From: CAADGV01 sp040290295
Lineage (GTDB): Bacteria; Bacteroidota; Ignavibacteria; UBA10030; UBA6906
Assembly (NCBI GenBank): GCA_040290295.1
Contig: PSMW01000002.1
Span: 62,001 to 126,000 of the forward strand
Length of the DNA: 64,000 nt
Direction of reading: 5' to 3'
Numbering within the stretch: position 1 is the stretch's first letter; each line of letters begins with the position of its first letter. A program made the translations under genes and the position numbers. The notes under the pieces are model-generated. The model was not told where the DNA came from and did not search any database. It saw only the letters and a list, made by a program, of their open reading frames with translations. This document shows positions 1 to 8,878 of the stretch, in pieces.

Positions 1-1
1 T

Positions 2-361
2 GGCAGTGTGGAAGACTTTCTGCAAGACGCTCGAGCGTGGGTGAAAAACCGCTGGCTCGACTATCTCGTCCCCCAAGTGTATTGGACGATCGAGTTCGAA
101 ACGCAGGGACCCGATTTTTCGCACCTCGTCCGTTCTTGGCGGCGTGCTGCAGAAGGACGGCACATTTATGTCGGCATCGGGGCGTACAAGCCCGAAGTCG
201 CACAACAGATACCGGATCAGATCACAGCCTCACGCATGCTCGGTACGGAAGGACAGGTCTTCTTTCGTTATGAGCACGTCCGATCCATGCGCGTGTTCGG
301 CGATCGCTACAACTCGCCGGCGGCTACTCCCCCCATGCCGTGGAAGCGACAACGAGACTGA
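2..361 (+). CDS. C-terminal part of a GHL10/DUF187-type glycoside hydrolase-like protein (5' end outside window)
   Basis: The reading frame is open from the left edge and stops at TGA 359-361, so about 119 C-terminal residues are visible and the start is missing. The segment LDYLVPQVYW, followed by a region reading RHIYVGIGAYK and then GQVFFRYEHV, matches the end of the TIM barrel of GHL10 (DUF187, UPF0748) proteins, which are usually exported and act on cell-wall or other polysaccharides. The C-terminal 20 residues are Pro/Arg rich. It converges on the amine oxidase gene, with a 67 bp spacer in which I see no clear terminator. Family assignment is from recognised motifs; substrate is unknown. 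Confidence 0.7.
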   Translation, partial: GSVEDFLQDARAWVKNRWLDYLVPQVYWTIEFETQGPDFSHLVRSWRRAAEGRHIYVGIGAYKPEVAQQIPDQITASRMLGTEGQVFFRYEHVRSMRVFGDRYNSPAATPPMPWKRQRD

Positions 362-428
362 GCCCTCATCGGCAGACGATGGCTGGCTGTCGACTGCGTG
401 ACGGGTGATCGAAGTTTCTCGGAGATGC

Positions 429-1793
429 CTATCCGCCCAGCAGACTTTTTGCCGCCTCCTCGCCTGTCACCACAGCACCCTCCATGAATCCCTGCCAGTC
501 AGCCAAATGCTCGCCAGCAAAGAAGACGCGCTGGTGCGGCTTGGCGAGAATCGGTTGGAGCGTGAAGACCTGGTTCTTGCCATACAGGGTGTAGGCACCC
601 ATCGTATGTTCGTCGTTCCCCCAGTAGTAATTCACTTGACGAACGAATTTCGCAGTCAGGTCTCCGAACGCGGGTCGTAACGCCTCAACGATCATCTTCT
701 TGCGATACTCGTTGTTCTGTCGAGCGATGACGTCGGCTTTATCGCCGATGGCGTACGATATCAACACACCGTTCTCGGCATGCTGATTCTTCGTCGCATG
801 ATAGAAGTAGTGTGCGTCGGTATCGGTGAGCAGGTCGAACGCTTCGTCTTTCCAAAATCGGTCGGAGAACAAGATCGCGTGTTTGTTGATGCGGCAATAC
901 TGCAGCGCATTGATCGCTTCCCACCGTTCCGCCGAGAGATCCGGCTGCCAGGCGATACGGCTGACGGCAAACGTCGGAAGTGTGCAGATCACGAAATCGC
1001 CGGTGAACGTCGCGCCATTTTCACATACCACCGTCACCGACTTCTTGTCTTGCTTCACTGTGATGACGCGGTGCTTGAGCTTGATGCGCTCCACGCCGAT
1101 ACGCTCGGCAAGTGCACGAGGAAGCCGACTGTTGCCGCCACGGATCTTATAGTCCATCTCGTTCTTGGGACTCGACTCGGCGTACTCGGTGATTGCCGAG
1201 TAGGCAGAGACATGCCGGATGCTCTCGCCGAAATCGGTGCTGTCGGCAAGCTCACGCAGGTCCACGTCGCGCTGCGTGATGCCGTTGTTCATCAGGTATC
1301 GCCACCAATCGGTTTTGTCCAACTTCCGTTTGCGCTCGACGGGCATGGCGTTGAAGGCATCGAGCAAGGAGCTAAAGCGGCTTGTCCATTGTGGATCGTA
1401 CGACCATCGGCCTGCAGGAGTGTATTCGTTCTTGTAGATGAGATGCGTGTCAAATTGGTTGTTGAACAGTTCGAGGCTGAGTTCCGTGCACAGGGCGATG
1501 ATGCGTTCGTGCGAAGCGCCCACCCATTCCGCACCCAACTCGATCGTAAGCTGCTTCGCGTCGTCGATTTCATGCGAGAGCACACGACCGCCGATGCGAC
1601 TGCGTGCTTCGAGAACCGTCACATCGCAACGTTCTTTGGTGAGATGATACGCGGCAGCAAGCCCGGCGAGACCTGACCCGAGCACAACCACTCGCGGACG
1701 CGCAGGCAATGGCGTGCCGAACAGCGGACGGTGAAGCATGAGACCTGCAGCGGCGGCGGCAGATTCTTGGAGAAATTCGCGGCGAGTAGGCAT
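429..1793 (-). CDS. Tat-exported FAD-dependent amine oxidase
   Basis: The 454-residue protein begins with a twin-arginine signal (TRREFLQ, then an Ala-rich stretch), so it is probably exported folded with its flavin. Residues 34-52 hold the dinucleotide-binding GxGxxG (VVVLGSGLAGLAAAYHL), followed by the RSRIGGRV motif at about 65-72. The C-terminal segment FFAGEHLADW closes the FAD site, as in the flavin monoamine oxidase/L-amino acid oxidase family (PF01593). The family oxidises primary or secondary amines with release of H2O2. A GGAGG box lies 7 bases upstream of ATG 1793, supporting this start. The substrate cannot be read from sequence. It is not close to the tryptophan cluster, so a link there is only possible. 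Confidence 0.85.
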   Translation of the reverse strand: MPTRREFLQESAAAAAGLMLHRPLFGTPLPARPRVVVLGSGLAGLAAAYHLTKERCDVTVLEARSRIGGRVLSHEIDDAKQLTIELGAEWVGASHERIIALCTELSLELFNNQFDTHLIYKNEYTPAGRWSYDPQWTSRFSSLLDAFNAMPVERKRKLDKTDWWRYLMNNGITQRDVDLRELADSTDFGESIRHVSAYSAITEYAESSPKNEMDYKIRGGNSRLPRALAERIGVERIKLKHRVITVKQDKKSVTVVCENGATFTGDFVICTLPTFAVSRIAWQPDLSAERWEAINALQYCRINKHAILFSDRFWKDEAFDLLTDTDAHYFYHATKNQHAENGVLISYAIGDKADVIARQNNEYRKKMIVEALRPAFGDLTAKFVRQVNYYWGNDEHTMGAYTLYGKNQVFTLQPILAKPHQRVFFAGEHLADWQGFMEGAVVTGEEAAKSLLGG

Positions 1794-1880
1794 GGTGCAC
1801 CTCCATGGATGGTGGGAAAGAGTAGGAAAGAACAGACTGCGTCAGCGTCACCCGCTTTCCTCAGATTGCGCGGAAGGCGA

Positions 1881-2273
1881 TCAATCGCCATTCGCCCGCG
1901 CCGAGGGGTTTGCCTTGCTCCGTGCAGCGATGAACGATCGCACCGTGACCGCGACGAACACCAAACACACCACTGCCATGAAGGATCGCGAAATCATCGC
2001 AGCCGTCGGCTCGCTCTCGGCACCTCGGAGAATCTCGATCAATTGCCACAGGCCGCTGACAGACCCGAAAAACCCGAGCAGCCCAACCGCTGCCGCACCG
2101 TGCATGGCGTGCTTACGCAAGCTTTCGTTGCGTGCAAGGATGCCGAGCGCAATCATCATGAATCCAAACGCCGCAGGTATCAGCGCCGTTGGGCTGACGC
2201 TGTCGGCAGCGAGAAACCCGATGAACCCTGCAAGCACCAAAAGCGCACCGAGGATGATCGTTACCAGAGGCAT
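1881..2273 (-). CDS. small four-helix membrane protein, function unknown
   Basis: A 130-residue protein with four hydrophobic segments at about residues 3-22, 29-46, 57-75 and 90-112, and a short charged C-terminal tail (ARSKANPSARANGD). I do not recognise a family. The start ATG lies only 3 bases after the stop of ettA on the same strand, so it is probably translated from the ettA mRNA; no good ribosome binding site is visible in front of it. The amine oxidase gene follows 87 bp downstream on the same strand. The even distribution of hydrophobic segments argues that it is a real gene. Confidence 0.6.
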   Translation of the reverse strand: MPLVTIILGALLVLAGFIGFLAADSVSPTALIPAAFGFMMIALGILARNESLRKHAMHGAAAVGLLGFFGSVSGLWQLIEILRGAESEPTAAMISRSFMAVVCLVFVAVTVRSFIAARSKANPSARANGD

Positions 2274-2276
2274 ACG

Positions 2277-3950
<1,674 letters not shown>

Positions 3951-4219
3951 GATCGATCGTTTGGACTTTCTCTTAAGGAATCGTGCCGCTGCAGCAATCG
4001 GGTCGGCGTGGGAACGTACTTCAGCGCCAGCAAATATAACGAAATAGTCCGATTCCAACCAACGTCCGGCCTTCGCCCTCTCCCAACACCGCGGTGCAAA
4101 ATCTACAAACACCCATACGAAACTCCACAGCTTCATCTCCTGGTCTTTCTTCATCGAGCCATCCGGAACAGGTACGGGCAGCGAACCGGCTGGCATGGAA
4201 CACGCAACGATGGTTTTGA

Positions 4220-5719
4220 ATGACACAAAACATCACTATGCACGAAGCGCGCTTCATTGAAGAGACATCGGAGCATCTCCGCGTCTGTCTTCCAACAAAC
4301 CCATCGTTCCGTGGCGCAGACTGGACCCTCCGCGTCGTCTCGCGCGAGGAAGAATTCGATCAGTTGGAGGAGAGGTGGGACGAGCTTGTACAACACGCTT
4401 CGTGTACGGTCTTTCAAGACTTTGCATGGCTCCGATCGTGGTGGCGACACGAAGTCCGAGCGAAGGATGCCCACCTGCATATTGTCGTGCTCTCATGCGA
4501 AAGCCACATTGTAGCGATCGCGCCGCTCTACATCGAGTGGGTGCGGCTCTTCGGCTTCGCGCCCGTGAGGTGCTTGCGGTTCCTCGGTCGCCGACAGTCC
4601 GACTACCTCGACATCATCATCCGACACGATGTGAACGAACAAGACGTATATGCGCAGCTTGTCAGGCATCTGGTTGAGTATTGCAACCAATGGGACGTGG
4701 TTCTGCTTGAGGATATTCCTCAGCGGTCGGCTTCTTCTACGATGCTACTCGAGGCTGCACGGAGCGTCGGTCTGGAGGGGACCGCGCAGGTGAACGAGCG
4801 ATGCCCGAACATCATCTTACCATATTGTTGGGATGAGTATCTCCGCCGCCTCTCGAAAAAAGAACGCCATGAGTGTCGTCGCCGCGAGCGCGGATTGCAA
4901 CAACACTTTCAGGCAGAATTTGAAACCATCACGGATGAACGAGAGCTTGCACGTGCCTTCGAGGACTTCGTGGCACTGCATGAACAAGCCTGGAACGATC
5001 GGAGGGAGCCGGGCGTGTTCGCCGAGAAAGCAACGCTCGCATTCCATCGCGAGGTGATCGGCAAACTCTTTCGGCGCGGATACGTTCGTTTGGGCTTCTT
5101 GCGCCTTGACGGCAAGCGCGTAGCCGGTAGCTACGCGTTCGTGTACGGAACGACCCACGCACTGTACTTGTTGGGAGTGAGTGGAAGGCATCGTGCTGGC
5201 TCGCTAGGTCCCGGCATCGCGTTGTGTTGTTTCAACATCCGCCGGGCGATCGAGGAGCAACGGCGAGTGTTCGATTTCATGCGTGGGATGGAAAGGTATA
5301 AGTATGCTCTCGCAGCACACGATGAACCGAACTGGACGCTGACGTTGTATGCCGCTCCAAGGAAGTGGTTCGTGAGCGCTCGTCGCATCCGCGACGCTGT
5401 CGTTCTCTGGGAATCTCTCCGACATCGCTTGGGGAAGGAACTTTGGCGGCTACGTCATGCCGCGCTCAACGATGGCTGGCTTTCAACTGAAACGGCAAAA
5501 CAATTCATTCGCTCATGCTTTTCGCTGATCCGCGACGGTATCAAGAAGTCACGCGCCCCGCTCCAACCGCTTTATCTTCGAACAAACCAGAGCAACAGGA
5601 CGGATCAGCAGCTCGATCGGGATTCAGAAACCGGCGTGAGTCATCACGATGAAGGCAGCACGATGCCTGTGCATTCGCCGAAGCCGATACGAACGGAGCG
5701 ATCCCGCCTCTCGCAGTAG
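4220..5719 (+). CDS. GNAT-like acyltransferase (CelD/BioF2 type)
   Basis: A 499-residue cytoplasmic protein. Residues about 190-345 resemble the acetyltransferase_6 (BioF2/CelD-like) fold: SKKERHECRRRER, then a region with LGFLRLDGKRVAGSYAFVYG, then the GPGIALCCFNI helix and VFDFMRGMERYKYAL. Proteins of this group acylate polysaccharide or cell-wall precursors; the N-terminal half is the related duplicated GNAT module. The last 100 residues are hydrophilic and variable. The start at 4220 is divergent from ettA (269 bp between the chosen starts); a second in-frame ATG at 4238 is possible. The 3' end overlaps the convergent fumarylacetoacetase gene by 76 bases. The acceptor is unknown. Confidence 0.75.
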   Translation: MTQNITMHEARFIEETSEHLRVCLPTNPSFRGADWTLRVVSREEEFDQLEERWDELVQHASCTVFQDFAWLRSWWRHEVRAKDAHLHIVVLSCESHIVAIAPLYIEWVRLFGFAPVRCLRFLGRRQSDYLDIIIRHDVNEQDVYAQLVRHLVEYCNQWDVVLLEDIPQRSASSTMLLEAARSVGLEGTAQVNERCPNIILPYCWDEYLRRLSKKERHECRRRERGLQQHFQAEFETITDERELARAFEDFVALHEQAWNDRREPGVFAEKATLAFHREVIGKLFRRGYVRLGFLRLDGKRVAGSYAFVYGTTHALYLLGVSGRHRAGSLGPGIALCCFNIRRAIEEQRRVFDFMRGMERYKYALAAHDEPNWTLTLYAAPRKWFVSARRIRDAVVLWESLRHRLGKELWRLRHAALNDGWLSTETAKQFIRSCFSLIRDGIKKSRAPLQPLYLRTNQSNRTDQQLDRDSETGVSHHDEGSTMPVHSPKPIRTERSRLSQ

Positions 5720-6948
5720 GCGCGCATCGTTACCTCATCACCATCTTCCAGAAATATTCTGATCTCACCTGTCGGCAGTTGCAGCGGTTCCGTGCCGCGC
5801 CAAGTGCGTTCGAGAAGACAACCGCGCGACTCCTTCGTCGGGCCGCTGACCGTACCGCTGGCGAGCAAATCACCGGGACGCAAATTGCAGCCGTTGCTTG
5901 CATGATGCGTCAGCATTTGAGCAATCGTCCAGTACATCTCGCGAAAGTTGCCTCGACTCACCATCAAAGGCGGCACGCCTTCCCTCCGCATACGCTCCGA
6001 AGAAAGCCAAACCTCCAGTGTTACATCGATGCCGCCGCGGATGACGTTCGCAGCCGCATCGAGATACGGCAGCGGCATCGGGTCGCTTGAAGGACGCGCA
6101 TACGCCGGACAGCGGTACGGCTCCAGCGCTTCGAGTGTGACAATCCACGGCGAGATACTCGTTGCAAAACTTTTGGAAAGAAACGGTCCGAGCGGCTGAT
6201 ACTCCCACCGCTGGATGTCGCGCGCCGACCAATCGTTGACTAAACATAGACCGAAGATATGATCTTCCGCTGTCGTCAACGGGATCGGCTTGCCCAGCGC
6301 GTTGCCCCGACCCACGAAAAACCCTATTTCGGCTTCGTAGTCGAGTTGTGTGGTAGGACCGAACGTTGGAGCGGGATCGGCATCGCTCTTTGTTTGACCC
6401 ACGGGACGGCGAATTGCCGTTCCGCTCACGACGATGGACGACGCGCGCCCGTGATATCCAATCGGCACATACTTGTAGTTGGGAAGAAGAGGATTGTCGG
6501 GACGAAACATGCTGCCGACGTTCGTTGCATGATGGACCGAAGCATAGAAATCCGAGTAGTCCCCAATCGCCACCGCTAGCTGCATCTCCACGTCGCTCAT
6601 GGCAACGAGACAGCGTTCCATCTTGCTGCGTTCTGCGCTTTCAGATAACAGTTGACTCAGCCGACGACGGAGTGCCAACCAGTGCCGCTTACCGAGGGCA
6701 AGAAAGCGATTGAGCGTTTCATCGCTACATGCCTCTGCCGCTTCTTCCGCCAAGCCCGAAAAGAGCCCTTCGTTGCGCGCCGCCGTCACGTCAACAATCG
6801 CATCACCGATCGCAACGCCCACGCGAGACAATCCCGAAGATCGTCTCCGAAAGACGCCGAAGGGAAGGTTCTGAATCGGAAAGTCCGTGCCGGGTCGGTT
6901 GGCGGAGTCGAGCCAGGATTGGAGAGCAGGGTCGTGCGTCGAGTCCAT
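5644..6948 (-). CDS. fahA: fumarylacetoacetase
   Basis: Cleaves fumarylacetoacetate to fumarate and acetoacetate, the last step of tyrosine/homogentisate degradation. With ATG 6948 the protein has 434 residues, as expected for the family. Motifs: YSDFYASVHHATNVGSMFRP with the metal-ligand Asp, YVPIGYHGRASSIVVSG, the DYEAEIGFFVG acidic pair, VNDWSARDIQRWEY with the second metal Asp, and GDLLASGTVSGP near the end. The frame is open 44 codons further upstream, but that part overlaps the preceding gene and is unlike the family. The start lies 8 bases after the stop of the unknown 293-residue gene, so the two are almost certainly co-transcribed. No other homogentisate pathway gene is in the window. 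Confidence 0.95.
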   Translation of the reverse strand: MDSTHDPALQSWLDSANRPGTDFPIQNLPFGVFRRRSSGLSRVGVAIGDAIVDVTAARNEGLFSGLAEEAAEACSDETLNRFLALGKRHWLALRRRLSQLLSESAERSKMERCLVAMSDVEMQLAVAIGDYSDFYASVHHATNVGSMFRPDNPLLPNYKYVPIGYHGRASSIVVSGTAIRRPVGQTKSDADPAPTFGPTTQLDYEAEIGFFVGRGNALGKPIPLTTAEDHIFGLCLVNDWSARDIQRWEYQPLGPFLSKSFATSISPWIVTLEALEPYRCPAYARPSSDPMPLPYLDAAANVIRGGIDVTLEVWLSSERMRREGVPPLMVSRGNFREMYWTIAQMLTHHASNGCNLRPGDLLASGTVSGPTKESRGCLLERTWRGTEPLQLPTGEIRIFLEDGDEVTMRAYCERRDRSVRIGFGECTGIVLPSS

Positions 6949-6956
6949 AGCGGCCG

Positions 6957-7838
6957 TTACAACATTTTCAAGCGAATCAGATCGTCGATCGGTTCGCGGA
7001 ACGAGCACGAACCGAACGCCAACATCGTGTGCTCGCGCGCTTCGCGCAAAGCGTCGTTCCCGAGCCAGTGCCCGCGCCATCGCACGCCGGTATCTTCAAA
7101 CTCCAGCGCATCCGCGGCCTCCTCCTCCAACACCTCGATCAGAAGATCGAGCGACATGCCTTGACGTGCAAATGCCGCAGCGAGGAGCACGCTGAGATGA
7201 CCATGCATTCTTCCTGTTGGGCCGTTCGGTTTGTAGGTGAGATGGTACATTGCGCGGAGCGGATGATGCAAACCGGCCGTGGCTTTGAACGGCACGCGAG
7301 CGCGAACGCACGCGATGATGAAACGTGCCACGTGTTGGGTGTGAGGAATTGCTTCAGGCGTCATGCCTCCCGTCCGCATTTTGGCACGATGTTTCTTTTC
7401 TGCCAGTGCCGCAATGAGAGGCGTGGGGTCGTCGCCGATGGGAATCTCCACAAACAGATGGAGTGGAAACGCAGCCTGAAGGACTGCTGCACGAATTTCT
7501 TCCACCGTTGTCGCTTTCACTTCGAGCGTATCGATGACGAGCCTGCCGATGTGCAAGCTGTTGAATTCGGCGATGATCTTCTGCTCCAACGAAAGATTTG
7601 GACCGCCGAGCGCGCTTACCTTCCACACACCGTCGTTGGCAAGGGGCGCGGCTTCGCGTGCGAATTCTTTGAGTCGTGCCACCGGCACAATGAAGCGTCC
7701 CAACGCCCATGCGTTCTGGTCGCTGCGGTACTGCGCGTAGTTGCGCACGGCTTCCGCCATACTCAACTCTGCCGGCGGAAACAACCCTGCGTAATCAAGA
7801 GCATTATGGAGAAGAAGTCTGATTGAGTGCGCTGCCAT
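6957..7838 (-). CDS. conserved protein of unknown function upstream of fumarylacetoacetase
   Basis: A 293-residue soluble protein without signal peptide or membrane segment. I do not recognise the family. Visible features: LLHNALDYAGLFPPAELSM at the N-terminus, a predicted alternation of beta strands and helices in the centre (LHLFVEIPIGDD, then FIIACVRARVPFKATAGLHH) that could be a TIM-type barrel, and a conserved-looking LAFGSCSFREPIDDLIRL at the C-terminus, which resembles a substrate-closing segment. It is translated just before fahA and 23 bp after the WG-repeat gene. The context suggests a role in aromatic amino acid degradation, but this is inference. Confidence 0.75.
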   Translation of the reverse strand: MAAHSIRLLLHNALDYAGLFPPAELSMAEAVRNYAQYRSDQNAWALGRFIVPVARLKEFAREAAPLANDGVWKVSALGGPNLSLEQKIIAEFNSLHIGRLVIDTLEVKATTVEEIRAAVLQAAFPLHLFVEIPIGDDPTPLIAALAEKKHRAKMRTGGMTPEAIPHTQHVARFIIACVRARVPFKATAGLHHPLRAMYHLTYKPNGPTGRMHGHLSVLLAAAFARQGMSLDLLIEVLEEEAADALEFEDTGVRWRGHWLGNDALREAREHTMLAFGSCSFREPIDDLIRLKML

Positions 7839-7861
7839 CGAAATGTGCTATCGAGGAGAAT

Positions 7862-8878
7862 TCATCGGGGTATGGCGCAAAAGCTGACGCGCCCTGCTCG
7901 GTCAACGAACGCGTACCGGCCGTTCAACTTCACGAACGCATTCCCGCGATAGAAGTCCCATGCAATGTCGAATTGCGGACGAATGACCATCGCTCCCGTC
8001 GTATCGATGTATCCATATTTTCCCCCAACGCCGACAACCGCACGTCCTTCGGAGAAATTGCCGACATCATCGAACTGAGGCTCAACCACGATGCGGCCCC
8101 TGCGATCGATGAAGCCGAACTTCTCCCGTTGCTTGATCCACGTGTAGCCTTCGGAAAAATTCGAACACGTGTCGGCGCCGACTGTGAACACGGTCCGCCC
8201 CGAAGTGTCGATGTAGCTCCACGTTCCTCCCTTACGCACGCGTGCAAGACCTTCGGAAAACGGCAACGCTTCGTCGAACTGTGCAGGGATGACGATCTTC
8301 GCGTTGTGGTCGATGTACGCCCACAATCGCCCCGTATTGACAGGTGCGCGACCTTCAGAAAAACTCAACGCGTTATTGTACCCTTCTTCGATGACCATCG
8401 CACCGGAGGTGTCGATGAAATCGAAGCGCGTGCCGATCGTGATGATCCACAAAAATTTCCGCAGCGATCGCACCCATGCCTTCCCTTCGTAGAAACTTCC
8501 CGCACCGATATATTGCGGCTCGATGACCACGACCCCGCGCGTGTCGATGTAGCCCCACTTCTGCCCGCCCAACATACGCGAAAGCTTCACACGAGCGCGT
8601 CCGCCGGAAAAATTATCTGCTTCACTGAATTGCGGCGGAATTACGAAGACTCCTGTCGAATCAATGTACCCCCACAGTTCGTCTTGCTGCACCAGCGCAC
8701 GCCCTTCGAAGAACGGCAACGCCACATCGAACTGCGGAGGAATGACCACGTTGCCTCGCCGATCGACGTAGCCGAACTTTGCTTCCTTGGCGAAGGGAAC
8801 GAAGTCCGACTTGGCGCGCTGTGCTTCGCTCCAAGAGCACAGAACCAGAACCGCAACGATCGCTCCAGCGATCCTCAT
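7862..8878 (-). CDS. exported WG-repeat protein
   Basis: The 338-residue protein has a cleavable-looking signal (MRIAGAIVAVLVLCSWSEAQ) followed by eight full WG repeats and a partial ninth. Each repeat is about 33-40 residues with the pattern [WFY]xx[IV]Dxx(G)xx[VI]IxPQ[FY]xxxxxFxEGxAxV: for example FGYVDRRGNVVIPPQF, WGYIDSTGVFVIPPQF, WGYIDTRGVVVIEPQY and FGFIDRRGRIVVEPQF. Repeat 6 (WSYIDTSGRTVF) is the most degenerate. WG repeats form beta-rich solenoids thought to mediate binding. The ATG overlaps the stop of the upstream propeller gene by 4 bases (ATGA), so the two are translationally coupled and likely act together at the cell surface or in the periplasm. Confidence 0.85.
   Translation of the reverse strand: MRIAGAIVAVLVLCSWSEAQRAKSDFVPFAKEAKFGYVDRRGNVVIPPQFDVALPFFEGRALVQQDELWGYIDSTGVFVIPPQFSEADNFSGGRARVKLSRMLGGQKWGYIDTRGVVVIEPQYIGAGSFYEGKAWVRSLRKFLWIITIGTRFDFIDTSGAMVIEEGYNNALSFSEGRAPVNTGRLWAYIDHNAKIVIPAQFDEALPFSEGLARVRKGGTWSYIDTSGRTVFTVGADTCSNFSEGYTWIKQREKFGFIDRRGRIVVEPQFDDVGNFSEGRAVVGVGGKYGYIDTTGAMVIRPQFDIAWDFYRGNAFVKLNGRYAFVDRAGRVSFCAIPR

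Noticed and set aside
780..1676. Long plus-strand frame (298 codons) opposite the amine oxidase
   Set aside because: Antisense shadow of a well-conserved gene; composition is Arg/His/Val rich without domain features.
3951..4226. N-terminal extension of EttA by 92 codons
   Set aside because: The frame is open, but the family begins at MIDNKIIFSM (ATG 3950) and the extension has no similarity or ribosome site.
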